A stretch of 64,000 nucleotides of DNA from Opeltia flavorubescens (taxonomy: Eukaryota > Ascomycota > Lecanoromycetes > Teloschistales > Teloschistaceae): assembly GCA_000442125.1 (NCBI GenBank), contig KE546969.1, forward strand, positions 682,001 through 746,000. Direction: 5' to 3'. Shown here piece after piece: positions 51,953 to 63,110 of the stretch. The number at the start of each line of letters is the position of its first letter. Position 1 is the first letter of the stretch. A program made the position numbers and the translations under genes. Below the pieces are notes generated by a model that made no database searches, had not been told where the DNA came from, and worked only from the letters and a program-made list of their open reading frames with translations.

Positions 51953-52308
51953 ATGAATTGTCGGCTATGGCGTCACTTTGTCTACACTGCGGCAACCTTC
52001 ACGTTTGATTTCTCGCATTTTCATGTTGAAGTCTGGGAACCATATGTTGTAGTCGGCCTCGTATTTGTTGTGTTTGTTGGGCTGTTGGGGTTGATTCGGT
52101 CACAATATATTCACGAAATACATTCTATCTTCGTACGTCGAAAATTTTCATACTGCTTGTCTTCTGCCATATTCTCACCATCTCTCGTTCAATGTGACTG
52201 AGGGCATACTAATGCTTTCCTATTTGGCCGCAGGCTCCTGAAATTCCCGAGCATAGCACAGGATCAATTGTATTACTATCTCCTCTCGGCGCCCTGCTGA
52301 ACATCTGA
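51953..52308 (+). CDS. Small single-pass membrane protein, unrecognised family
   Basis: Two exons (51,953-52,132 and 52,234-52,308) joined by an intron with a GTACGT donor, a TACTAATG branch site and a CCGCAG acceptor give 84 residues. The centre holds one strong membrane segment, YVVVGLVFVVFVGLLGLI (about residues 31-48), followed by basic and polar residues (RSQYIHEIHSI). The second exon adds FAPEIPEHSTGS and a short hydrophobic tail. The clean splice signals and kept frame are the main support. The N-terminal start is uncertain and an upstream exon is possible. The stop codon is only 24 bp before the SQS1 start on the same strand, so the two transcripts must overlap or be joined. Function unknown. 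Confidence 0.5.
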
Positions 52309-52332
52309 AGCGAATGGTTGGGCGTCTTGAGC

Positions 52333-54703
52333 ATGGCCAGAGGTCGCAAGAATAAAGAGAGTCATGGCAAATTGCCGAGGCATCATTTCGTGAAGCCGAG
52401 GAATCGAGAGTATGTAGAGGAGGATCGTACCGGCAGTCAGCATTCATCTCGATGCGCATTTGAGACAAAACTGACTATCGACAGCGCTCAACCGGGAACG
52501 CTTTTCACTACGAGATGAAGCACGCAATACTGAACGGAATCATGGATGGAACTCGGATCAAAAATTGCGGAATTCTCAAATCAACTTTGTGAGCGACGGG
52601 AGCTCTTCACTAGAAAAACTGATAGTTTCACAAGGTAGTGCACAAGCGGCGCTTCATGAGAGAAATGCTTCACTATCGCTACCTAAAATATCCCTGGCGA
52701 GTATGACAATTCAAGACCAGGATTTGTGCAGTGCAGACAGTCAGATATTGGATCAAACGCCTGACAAAAACGCTTCGATTATTAGCACGGTGACTGGTAA
52801 CCTTGATAGAGGACAAGTTCAGGGTGGACCCACCAATGGAGTTACCTTCACTGACCGTGCAGGGTCTTATACAAGTTTGAACAGTCCTTCTACACTTCCG
52901 AAGACGCCATGCTCGTTGTCTCCGTCTCGTTCGGATACTAGTGAAGAGCTTATCGTCTTCTCGGGTAGAAAGAGCGCTCATCAGCAGAGCTTGCAAAACC
53001 ATCAGCTGTCTAGCTGCAGATCCTCCCATAGTAAAGATCAGAAACATCCCGTTCTTATTGAAGAATCTCATCAAAACAATCTTGTTGCTCCTCAGTCTCC
53101 AATATCAGTATTGGCTACACTACATGAGCCGTATCATTTGACCGAACCGGCCGACATATATTGGGAGTCTTCGCTTTTGGAGAGGCCAGCAAACAACGAT
53201 CATACCGAAAATGTGAAGGTTTCGCGTAAAAGACGTCGGAAACAACGCCAATCAAAAAGCAAAGCTCGGCTTCATGCTGAGGAAGACGATATCCTTGCGG
53301 ACTACATTGAGCATATGCACAGCGAGGAGGACATTGGCGAGGCTTTTCGAGATAAGGCCCAGGATGGAATTTTGCGTAGAGATCCTTCCACCGGCAATAC
53401 ATTGGAGGTCAAATTTGATGGCGATACGGAGGAGATCGTCGCAGCCCAGTCATCTCCTGGTAGCCCTTTCAAAGATCTACGTATAAGCCACGGCTGCCAT
53501 GGCTCCGATCTTGATCCCTCTGCGGTGTCGAAGTACAGTCATAGCGTAAACGATGCACAGGCAGCTGCAGATCTTCAGGAATACACGGACGACAAAGAAG
53601 ATGAAAGTGACCTACTAGAAAGGAGGCGGGCAGTGATGACCGATCAGCAGATTGCTCGTCTATTGGCGAAGCAAGAAGAATTTGGCTTAAGCTCAAGTGA
53701 GTTGCTCTTGTTTGATGGTAGTGAGGTCCGAGACGACGAGGGACTCCTTCGTTCAGAAGATGAAGAGGACGCTGTATTCTTGAGCTTCTCCGCAGCCTCT
53801 AATGTATCGAGACGTGCAAAGCGTTCCCAGCAGTATCAGGCCTTTGGTGCATCTAGGTCAAGTGTATTCGCTGCCGATATACCAAATCAACATCCCTATG
53901 GGGATTTCGATGTCATGGATCACGCTCGTCAAAGCTTGAAGAGGATACCGAGAGGTCGCCGTGGCGCTGCACCATTCGAACTCTCCGATGCGGAACTGGA
54001 CGCGCATCTTTTACTGGCATGGGAGAAAGACCGATCAAAAAAGAAGATCCGTAAGAAGGAACGCGAAGAGCTCCGTGCACAAGGCCTCCTTGCCGGATCA
54101 AGTCAGATCGATCTTAAAGCAAAGTATCGAGAAGGGTTGTCATTTAGCCAAATTCAAATGGAGCTGAAAGAATTCATTGCATCGACTAGGCAAAGGTATC
54201 TTAGCTTTCAAGTTCGTGCCATCACCGAAGCTGACCTCTGCAGTCTAGCGTTGCCCCCAATGGCGAATAAAGAACGCCGAATAGTACATGAAATGGCGCA
54301 CGCTCTTCGACTGAAATCCAAATCCAGTGGTGTTGGCAAGGCTCGGTTCCCGGTACTCTTCAAGACCGGACGCACGGACGAACGTGATCTAGCTGCAGTA
54401 AGCAACCTCGAGGCTGTGCTCAATCCTCAGCGGTTCTTTCCCCGCAAAGATGTAAAAGGGCCAAAAAAACTAGAGTCGACAAGATATGGCCGTCGTAACG
54501 CCGGAAAGACCGCCGGAGTTTCATACCAGGATGGAGAGGTGGTGGGTGCGGCGGCCCCGGAAATTGGGGTGGAAAACCGAGGTCGGGCAATGCTCGAGAA
54601 GATGGGTTGGAGTAAAGGCACAGCTCTAGGGGCTCTGAACAATAAGGGCATGCTTCAGCCGGTAATACATACTGTTAAGACCACTAAAGCTGGACTAGGG
54701 TAA
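52333..54703 (+). CDS. SQS1: R3H and G-patch domain protein SQS1
   Basis: Fungal SQS1/PFA1 type protein. In yeast this G-patch protein stimulates the helicase Prp43 in pre-mRNA splicing and ribosome maturation. Two exons (52,333-52,426 and 52,485-54,703) give about 770 residues. The start MARGRKNKESHGKLPRHH is basic, as in the family. A long disordered Ser/Asp/Glu-rich middle includes a lysine/arginine cluster near SRKRRRKQRQSKSK. The R3H domain is around residues 605-670 (LPPMANKERRIVHEMAHAL, then KSKSSGVGKARFPVLFKT). The C-terminal G-patch reads RGRAMLEKMGWSKGTALGA and ends in GLG just before the stop. The frame without the first exon would begin at a TTG, so the spliced ATG start is preferred. 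Confidence 0.92.
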
Positions 54704-54968
54704 GAAGGGTGGGTTCGTCATTTTGGCACTATGATTGCATTGTAATGTTCTCGATCGAGAGAATGAGAGAACGTGTGAATAAAGAGCTTATCGCCTGAAA
54801 AAGCATTGCTCTTCATACGCTTTGTCTAGTAGATGAAGAGGCCGACCTTGATCAGAACGCCCGAAAATATGACCAGATGGTGTTCGTGATGCTCGCTTTC
54901 AAACAGGACGCCTTCGCTATGCTCTGGTGTGTGACCTATCATATGGTATTTCTACTCCAGTCGACCTT
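54704..54968. other. Intergenic, convergent SQS1 and JJJ1 ends
   Basis: 265 bp between two convergent genes. Nothing further was recognised. It is likely shared 3' UTR and terminator sequence. Confidence 0.5.
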
Positions 54969-56740
54969 TTACCTTTTTGAACCCTTCGTCTCCTTTGTGA
55001 CTGGTTGAGCATGGCCGAGACTTGTAATATGGTTAAACAATTGCGTCTTGGAAGGAAAGCCAGCTTGACACCTCGTGCACTTAAACTATTCTAACGTTGA
55101 GCGTCTTCCTAGTAGCGTTCCATTATGATCGACTTACATGTATATCTGCAGTCGTAGTTGCACCCAGCTTTCGTGCAGCCTTCTTTGCACGTTTTGCCTT
55201 GGCTTTTCCCACCCTGGGCTGCGGTACCGGGTCGTCCTCTTCGTCGGACGTGCCTGCTTCAGCAGTTTTTCGTGACGCATTAGGCTCTCGGATAGCTTTG
55301 TCTTCTCCAGAGTCATTTTCAAGATCACTCAAAAGGCCAACGATGCGCGATTCAATCTCCTCTCGACTAACATATTCATCATGAGACGCCGGGGGAGGAT
55401 TGACATTCACGGACGGTTTGCTGTTTGATATCGCTGCAGGATTTTCGTCGGGTTCCTCACAATGGAACTTGTCCGCTGTGATTGACAGGGCTGCTTCATC
55501 AACCGACAAGTCCGGTTCGCCAGTCCTTACAGCACTTGAGTCAAACACTCCCGACTGAGACGCTGGCGCAAACAGATTTAATCCCGAGGTCTCCTCGATT
55601 ATCGGCGTTACAAGGCGCATATTGTCATCATCAAGTTGCATTTCTCTGCGCATTTTCTGGGCGGCTTTAATGTGTTTCTTGCTCTTCTCATGAACCTCGA
55701 ACTGCTTCTCACTCTTGAAAGCTTTGTTGCAAACTACGCACTCATACATTTCCTTGGTTTCTTCTTCCGTAGAGTCGTTTTCTTCACTGGGTTCAGGTTC
55801 TTCGGGCCGAGCCCATTGAGGCAATGGTGCACTTACTCCTGTCTTTGCCTGGTTGGCGGCTCTTGACCGGGCAGCTTGCGCAGCTGCAGCATCTCTGAGA
55901 ACTTTTTGTCGGTCCGCCTCGCTTTGCGTACTAGGCTTATATCTGGGGTCTCGTTTCTTGACGAAAGCTACAAGAGACCTTACAGCATCATTAAATTCTC
56001 GGACAGCTTCATCTCGTAGGCGTTTGTTCTCTTTCTCCATCAGTCGTCGCACACGACGATCAGGAGCTTCGGCATAGCGGTAAATGTCAGCCCAGGAGAA
56101 AGATTTCCTCGTGGCAAAGCTGGTCCAAGCAGCATAGAAGGATCGTACAGTTGGGTCGTACTGATCTTTGGCGTTTCCAAAGCCTGGGTAGACGACAGGG
56201 TCGAAATTCTCCAACTCACAAGCCATTTGTTCCTCTTTGGCAAGGACATCAAACGCATTTCTCAGCAGACCATAGAAGCTCGAAGTCGAATCTGAAAAAT
56301 CACGACACGCATTTACTTTGGGTAGCCATTTTATGATGTCCTCCGTGGTCGTGACTCGAAGATTATGTTCATAGTGATGCTCTGGGACATCATCCTCGCT
56401 TCGAAGAATCGAATTGCGATGTGAATCATACCATGCTCTCTCCTGTGGGTCTGAAAGTATCTCATAAGCCGACTGTACTTGGGCGAACAATTGGGTTGTC
56501 TTTTCAATATTTCCAAAATTTCGATCTGGATGGAGCTCCAGTGCTTTCTTGCGGTATGCCTTCTTAATCCTATACGATTGGTCAAAAAAAGGCCTCCGGC
56601 TAGGATGAAAAGATGGCTGACTCTTCCTCCGATGCATTATTATCGATTCCTAGGACTTCATAATAGCATGTCTTTGCAGGCTGAGAATCACTCGGACCAT
56701 CATTACCTGGACCAGCGTCACTAGATTGATAGTTACCCAT
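54969..56740 (-). CDS. JJJ1: J-domain and C2H2 zinc-finger protein (JJJ1/DNAJC21 type)
   Basis: Cytosolic Hsp70 co-chaperone that helps remove shuttling factors from pre-60S ribosomes in yeast. Three exons (56,622-56,740, 55,138-56,569, 54,969-55,085) give about 555 residues. The J domain starts near CYYEVLGI and has EEEIKKAYRKKALELHPDRN with the HPD triad that activates Hsp70. Next come the family-typical region (YAAWTSFATRKSFSWADIYR, ENKRLRDEAVREFNDAVR), a first C2H2 finger (CVVCNKAFKSEKQFEVHEKS) and an acidic linker. The last small exon supplies a second C2H2 finger (FKCTRCQAGFPSKTQLFNHI). Without splicing at GTAAGT the frame would stop early and lose that finger. The true N-terminus also needs the 5' exon (MGNYQSSDAG). 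It is divergent from the SPX-RING gene. Confidence 0.94.
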
Positions 56741-57221
56741 GAGCACTTGACTAGGAAAATCCAAGCCTCCAGGAGGTCAGCACTCTCAGTACAGGAACCG
56801 GAACTACTACGGGTTACAGTGTGAATCCTTTAGTACTGTACCTACTACTTTCGGATATGCAAATAACGCCGACGACCCCAGAGACAAAGAAGAATTTGAA
56901 TGATGGATACGCGTACGTAAAGGATTTTGCACCAGTCTAAAAACTTAGAGCCAAGAGTTTCTTGTCCTGACTTTATGAATCACTGAACTCGATCTCTTGG
57001 CGCCAAGGCCATGTGTTATTGCAAAATCCCTGCCCGAGCCCCCTTACCGATTGAGTTTCGCTCCGCGGCTCCATTTCGGCACCTCAGGCATCGGTCTCGT
57101 GGTCTCGTGATCTATTAACGGTTTCCGACCGAATGATTTACGGAAATCCTCACTTTTACTTTGCTGTGCACCCAGCCCCCAAAAAGAGATTTGATTGCGG
57201 TGCGGTGACCTGTTGGCAACT
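56741..57221. promoter_or_regulatory. Divergent promoter region of JJJ1 and the SPX-RING gene
   Basis: 481 bp between two divergent start codons. It contains GC-rich and pyrimidine-rich stretches (for example around 57,010-57,090 and the CCAGCCCCC run before the + strand start). No specific operator was recognised. Confidence 0.4.
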
Positions 57222-58725
57222 ATGAAGTTCGGTCGAGAGTTTGAAAATAGCCTTAAGCAGGAGCAGTACCCGCAGCAATGGCTAGAGTCTTCTATTTCAT
57301 ATCGTCAGCTCAAGAAATGCATAAGAAAGGTACAATTAGAGCTGCTAGAGCTGGGCCTTGATGCCGGGAAGGTCAAGCAATTATTGCAATCGATCCAGTC
57401 AGCAGATGCCGCGGGTAGGTGCCATCCTAGCTCTTGCCCAATTTTGCGGCTTAGTCTCACCATACGTATCAATTGATAGACGGCAGTCTCAAGTGTGAAC
57501 TCCAGCCGGAATTGAGATTCGTGGTTGAAGTTCACCGTGGTGAACTAGTGGGGGCAGCATTGTCACCATTGACAAAGCAAACCTTGCAAAGGCTTGTCGG
57601 TTGTACTCACAAAGAAGCAAGGGAGATAGGTTCGAAGCAATCCCAAGCAAGCGTGTTACTGGAACAGGAGCCGGAATATTTTCGGCGAGGGGCCGCTGAT
57701 TCTCTAAACAGTGGAAATTCGAACGATTCTAAGTTCATACGCGTAGAGGTCCCCCTTAAGAACAAGGATGAATTCTTCCAAATACTTCAGTATGGCCTAT
57801 CTGGTTTGAACACATGGCACGACCGCGAAAGGACAAGGCTACTCGACGATATTGGCGACCTCGCTCAACTAGTATCCAGAGTCGCAGTACCACCAAGCGC
57901 GCTGCAGCAGACAGATCTGTACGCGTGGAGAGCCATCTTTGAACTTTACCTTAATTGCGGCGTGTTCTTCTCAATGAGCGAGAATCAAAACTACAACCGT
58001 ACTCCAACGGAGGTACAAACCCAGCTGCGGCTGTTTTCGAGCAGATTAGATAGTCTTCAGAAAACAAACCGATTTCGCAGGAAGGACAGCAGCGTGGCAC
58101 TTCAACGCTTCCTGCTCATCAATTTAAATTTGCTGCGCAACCTGAAGTTTCAGGATCTTAACGTTCGAGCAGCTGAAAAGATACTCAAGAGCAGGTAGCT
58201 TCCTGCTGATACTCTCCAGGAAAAAGCTAACGAAAGCAGCAGAATTTGATAAACGAACGTCACTCGGTGCTCAGCAAATGTTTTCGGCCGTGATCAGCTC
58301 TGAACCCTTCTCAACCCAAGCAATGGCAAAAGTGATGTGCGCGCAGATGTCCAACGAAGTTTTTGCTATCGTGCCATTGTTAAATGATTACTTATGCCCA
58401 GTCTGCTTCAGCGTCAGCTACAAACCCATCCGACTTCAATGTAGTCACGTCTTTTGCATTCGTTGTATGGTTGTCATGCAACGATCAAAGCAGACGCACT
58501 GCCCATTGTGTCGAGGAGATGTTATCATGCAAGCCGATAGTTGTAAGTAGGGTCCCTACGTTGCATGCTTGACGCTGACGTGCCTTAGCCAATCTAGACT
58601 TGGCTTTACTAAATTTCCTCAAAACGTTCTTCCCTGTTGAGGTCAAGCAGAAACAGAAGGACAACGAACGGAGTGCGGGAGTCGATCGGTATGGTAATGA
58701 CTACGAGAAGTGTACATCAATGTAG
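57222..58725 (+). CDS. SPX and RING finger protein, probable E3 ubiquitin ligase
   Basis: SPX domains bind inositol pyrophosphates and report phosphate status, and RING domains recruit ubiquitin-conjugating enzymes. Four exons (57,222-57,414, 57,480-58,190, 58,243-58,542, 58,589-58,725) give about 446 residues. The protein begins MKFGREFENSLKQEQYPQQW, the standard SPX start, continues with SYRQLKKCIRK and ends the SPX domain with EKILKKFDKRTSLGA, whose lysines form the known phosphate-ligand site. The C3HC4 RING reads CPVCFSVSYKPIRLQCSHVF, then CIRCMVVMQ and CPLCRGD. The tail ends RYGNDYEKCTSM. The KILKKFDKRT joint requires a GC-AG intron at 58,191-58,242. It matches the fungal RING-14 type family. 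I do not assign a substrate. Confidence 0.92.
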
Positions 58726-59380
58726 ATGCTATGATTAATATCCTTGGGAATTCCTGGGAGGAAAAGTTCATATACCCGATTTGATTATACTGGATTGCAT
58801 TGATTGTCGCTGATGGTACTTACGAGCGAATTGAATGAAGCGATTGCTGACATGTTAGCGTGACAAACATATCGATGCTAATAATGTAGGTCGAGACCTC
58901 GACTTGTCTCAATCAAAGAGGTAATTTTTGAAATGATGCATTGGCATGTCATCCTGCCTCTCCGACGGATAGTGGAAACATTGATGCGCACCATGCTAAG
59001 AGATAGGATCTGATATCTTTTCCTCAAATCATTTCTCGTCATTGTAAATTACCTATCAAGAGGGTCTCCAGTAGCGCCAGTGCACATTGCCCTCTCCTAT
59101 TTTGATGGCTGACCGGGAGATCTAGACCACGATTTCCGTCCCACAGCGGCACTACATCTTGCTTGATTTCTTGTTGCTTTACGCTGCCCAAAACAAATGT
59201 CTGTAGAATTGAAATTAGTTCTGGTTCTTTACTTTGGCAACTTCGGCGATGAAAGCCTCGGGAGCGGAAATATGACGCAATCACTACTCGCCGCGGTAAC
59301 TTCCAAAATGCCAGTTGAGACCTCTGTTCCTTAGAATGGTTTAACAATCACTGTGAAAGAAGGATACACCCAGTATAATC
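58726..59380. other. Intergenic region between SPX-RING and F-box genes
   Basis: About 655 bp of ordinary composition, presumably the SPX-RING 3' UTR and the F-box gene promoter. A 102-codon frame on the - strand (59,039-59,347) has no recognisable motif or splice support and is not called. No tRNA or other RNA gene was seen. Confidence 0.5.
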
Positions 59381-61303
59381 ATGACATTACTGCTGAGTGA
59401 TCTGCCTTCCGAAGTTCTCTTCCAAATACTGCTCTGGGTGCCACCTGTGTCGATAACCGCTTTTCAACAAGTCTGTCGCAAATTCAATGATCAATCACAA
59501 CCCTTGCTTTGGCGGCATCACTGCCGAACAAGTTTCAAGTACTGGAGCCCGGAACACGATATACTTTCGAAGTTATCACAAGACGCGGCAGACGTTGATT
59601 GGAAATGCATCTACCGAAAGCGGTACCTTGCTGATGTCACAATAACTCGTGACCTCGAAGCAATACTGTCAAGTCAGACAGGCAGGATGGACAGGTCAGA
59701 AAAGATCATCGCCTACGGATATGACGCGAAGGATACTCTTCTGCGGCATTTAACTGTTAATGACGATGCAGAAGACGTTTTGGCTCGACGGTATGAACCA
59801 TACGTTGCATGTCACAAGAATCCGAATTGACTAATTAATTGTACAGCTACTACAGTGACGCTGTCCTTGGCGGAGTGCACCGTATGATGGCGATCCAAGA
59901 ATGGGTCAGACTCAAGGATGGGCAGCCAGTACCACTTGAGAAATCCCTAGCCGCTTTTGATCAGTTTGTACTGCACGATCGCGAAGGAGATCTTGAGGAG
60001 GTGAGCTTTGGAAGTAACTTGCTCTATCTTCTTTCCACGTCTGTTGAATTTTTGATCTAGGTTTCCGCGATTCTCGATGGTGTTGCGCAGTCCGTCCAGT
60101 TCGAACATGATGAAATTCTGGAAGCGTCGCCACGCCGGAAGGCTCAAACGATTGCAGATTACCTCTGCAAGACCGGCTTGACTGGAGTGGCTGACAACAG
60201 CCAATACCACAATCTTCGAAATTCTTTCATTGGACTAGCATTGCAAGGTGGGGGTCAGACCGCGTTGCCACTCATTTCCGTGGCAATCTTTTGCTCAGTG
60301 GCGAAGAGGCTCGGTCTCTGCGCAGAACCTTGCGGATTTCCTTTCCACGTCTACGCTGTTGTCAGACCACAAGACGGCTTTACCCTGGATGGAAAGTTCT
60401 CGGAAGAGCAGTCGCATTCGCAGCTAATGTATATGGACCCCTTTAGATCGGACAAAGAGGTTTTTAGAAGTGATCTGGAAGCTCAATTGAAGACCATGGG
60501 GGTCCCTGTAGCTGAACACGAGATGTACTTAGGCGCATCATCGACAGCGGACATGGTCCGTCGGAGCGCCAGAAATATCATTGGGTCCATTCAGGCGACT
60601 CCTAACATTCATGACCTTGGCGTCCCCAATGACTCGACATTTCCAGAATTGGATAGCTCTCTCTACAGTGCTCTGTGGGCTTTGCTGCTCTTGCCAGACG
60701 ACCAAGCAGCGCCTCTGCAACGTGCACGCTCTTTGCCATACATTCTGGATAACATCGAAAAGCAATTCACCTTCGACATCCGGTTGGCTGAAACATACAT
60801 GCTCCCGCTGTTCGAAGGATCGCCGTACATAGATCAGCTTCGTGATGCCATACGGGTCATGCGCGCTGGTGATTCGATGCCCAAGCAGATCAAATCCCGA
60901 ACTCCCGACATTTCTAAAAGCGTACATTTCGAGATTGGCCGCGTATTTCGTCACAAGCGGTATAACTATCAAGGTGTCATCACGGGTTGGGATGTTGAAT
61001 GTGCAGCCGGCGAAACCTGGATGTCGCAAATGGGTGTGGATCGGCTGTCCAGAGGCCGGCACCAAAGCTTCTACCATGTTCTGTAAGTTCAGCAGTTCGG
61101 GTTCCAGATGCCGGGGCGCTGATCTGACTTTGTGTAGCGTCGAGGACAAGAGTGTTCGCTATGTCGCTGAAGAGAATATCGTTGACGTTTCCATCGCCGC
61201 TGGAGCGAACCTCATGTCACTTGCTGGGCGCCACTTCAAGCGGTATGATGAAGAATCCAAAGTATTTGTCAGCAACCTCAAAGATGAATATCCAGATGAT
61301 TAG
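59381..61303 (+). CDS. F-box protein with SirB1-like and YccV/HspQ-like domains (FBXO21 type)
   Basis: Likely substrate adaptor of an SCF ubiquitin ligase. Four exons (59,381-59,790, 59,847-60,000, 60,061-61,082, 61,138-61,303) give about 583 residues. The N-terminal F-box is LPSEVLFQILLWVPPVSITA followed by QVCRKFNDQSQPLLWRHHC. The middle has the transglutaminase-like SirB1 region (YYSDAVLGGV, later LGLCAEPCGFPFHVYAVVRP, MYMDPFRSDKEVF). The C-terminal 100 residues form a YccV/HspQ (hemimethylated DNA-binding type) domain: FEIGRVFRHKRYNYQGVITG, then QSFYHVLVEDKSVRYVAEEN. This F-box/SirB1/YccV order is that of animal FBXO21, so the function in protein turnover is inferred from the family. It is convergent with the next gene (171 bp). 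Confidence 0.9.
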
Positions 61304-61474
61304 CTTTGCTCTCCGTGTCGCGCTGCTACATGAACCCGATTAGGCCATCCTCTGAATAATATCGTGATGACCATCATTATTCTTCGAAACGATGTATTGG
61401 TCACAGCATCAAGCTTCCCTGGAAAGTCAGAGTTTGCTACAAAGCGTACATAATGGGGGAGCCGAATCGTTTCT
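61304..61474. other. Convergent intergenic spacer
   Basis: 171 bp between the stop codons of the FBXO21-type gene and the unrecognised gene on the - strand. Nothing else was recognised. Confidence 0.5.
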
Positions 61475-62651
61475 TCAGACGAATCCTGCTCTCCTCTTCA
61501 GTGCATCGGTCGATCTGGACGACAGGCCATCAATCTTGCCTCTCTCGAGCTGAGTCAGCAATGGCGCTGGATGAGCGGAAAGAAGACCGGAAAGGAATTC
61601 GGAGATTTTTTCTCTGAAATCGCAAACTGAGAGGTTGCTGGAGACCATTGCTCTCAGATGTGCAGTGAGGGAGATTCCGGCGGGCGGTCGGAGCTGCAGG
61701 TTTGTAGATCAGTTGAGACCACTCACAGACACATGGACTTACCGCGCGAACATGCTCGCCTTTAATGTCCTCCCACAATCCGATTATGTCCTTGTTAGCA
61801 TGGAACATCTCGTTTATCATCCTCTCGTCACTTCCTTGTTCAGCTGCTTGGCTAGGGTCGAAGCTCCAGTGGAAGATTTCCTCCAGTAAACCAGGTTGAG
61901 TCTCGTGAAGTGATAGAACTTGCTCAGCATAGGCATGTGCCATATAGCCAGCAGCGAGTCTCATCCATAATTCGGTGATAGTAGACTCTTGTAGCGAGTT
62001 CTGAACCGCAGACAAGGCTAAGAATAGAGGCAATGTTTCTTTTAGGTATATTTGACCTGTCTGTTCTACGGGGAAGGCCGTGGATTTAGAATAGGTGCCA
62101 GCTTTAGCATGCAGATCTTGTCGACTGCGTGTTCTGGTCAGGCAAGGCGATGTGGTCAGGAAGCGTCGACGGTGTTTGAACAAGCATGAGAACTGCAGTA
62201 AGCGAAGACGAAATTCTATTTCAGCAGGGGCGTGGTGACCGGGATGCAAAGTGCGAAAGATGGAAAGAAAAGCTGTTGATGGATTAGCGATTTCTACTAG
62301 TGTAGTCCATTTTGCCGTCCTTACCGCCAACCATTTGGAGCGGCCGTTGTGCGTTATCCTCGCTCTGCGTCTCGGCTTCGTGCGCGCTCAACAAAGCTTC
62401 AATGGCTGTGAAGCAAAGATAGTCCAGGATTGCTTCATCAATCATCAACTGCGTGTGCGGATCAGCCTCTCGATCCATGATCTCTGCACACGTCTGCCTC
62501 AAGTAACGTAAAGGAACCTGACACAGCGGAACTTAGTTGATCAACGTGCAGCTTTTATGTCGATTCAGACATCTTATTGCCTGAATACGGATTAATTGAT
62601 GTCCCAGATACAATCAATTAGCTGATCCGACCGGCGGGTACGTACCTGCAT
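61475..62651 (-). CDS. Conserved-looking protein of unknown function, about 315 residues
   Basis: Four exons fit in phase (62,646-62,651, 62,325-62,517, 61,743-62,272, 61,475-61,693). The protein begins MQVPLRYLRQTCAEIMDREA, has HTQLMIDEAILDYLCFTAIE, a GGAFLSIFRTLHPGHH stretch, a Lys-Glu-rich central helix region (QIYLKETLPLFLALSAVQNS, ELWMRLAAGYMAHAYAEQVL) and an HWSFDPS motif. It ends in DALKRRAGFV. It looks all-helical and soluble, with no membrane segment, and I recognise no domain. The first coding exon (only ATGCAG) is inferred from a good GTACGT donor and a GTGTCAG acceptor. A shorter start at 62,476-62,478 is the alternative. The unspliced reading past 61,743 is a shadow. The neighbour is UCH37 in tandem. 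Confidence 0.7.
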
Positions 62652-63110
62652 CCAGAAATGTCATCGCGCATGAGACTCCGAGCGTCTGTTTTATGTAGCG
62701 CCGGAAGCGACTAGTGTCTTACACAGGCATTGCACAATGACAACAGTCTAAAACAACCTGCTTGAATTTCTATGCAATGACTTTCATCCCGATCAGTAAC
62801 TATAGCCAGGTACAATGATGGTTGTGTGGTTCAAACAGCCCTTTGCAAAAATCAGGATCGATCAGTCTGGTCGGTGTTACCAAGAGCCTCTAGCTTGGTT
62901 GCAGGGTTTGTATAAATACACATGATTATTATAGTAGGTCTTATTTGTGTGTGTTCTGATTTTGATTTGAGGAACTCATCCATCTTGAATCTTTTCAGAC
63001 CACCGCCTTATAATTATGAGAACACGCAAGATTCATGTGCTCAAGGATCTCGTTTCACAGGGTTGCATATAAATATTCGCCATAGGCACATTTCGTTGAT
63101 TCCATCCATG
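62652..63110. other. Intergenic region between UCH37-type gene and unknown gene
   Basis: About 459 bp upstream of the unrecognised gene and downstream of the deubiquitinase. An 81-codon frame at 62,922-63,167 (+) overlaps the deubiquitinase end and shows no features. Nothing else was recognised. Confidence 0.5.

Noticed and set aside
52679-54651. Several 60-130-codon - frames across the SQS1 gene
   Set aside because: All lie antisense within the long SQS1 exon and show no independent motifs.
59039-59347. 102-codon - frame between the SPX-RING and F-box genes
   Set aside because: No homology that I recognise, no conserved motif and no introns. It overlaps the probable promoter of the F-box gene.
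60538-61149. 203-codon - frame antisense to the FBXO21-type gene
   Set aside because: It is fully antisense to a well-supported coding exon with clear domains.
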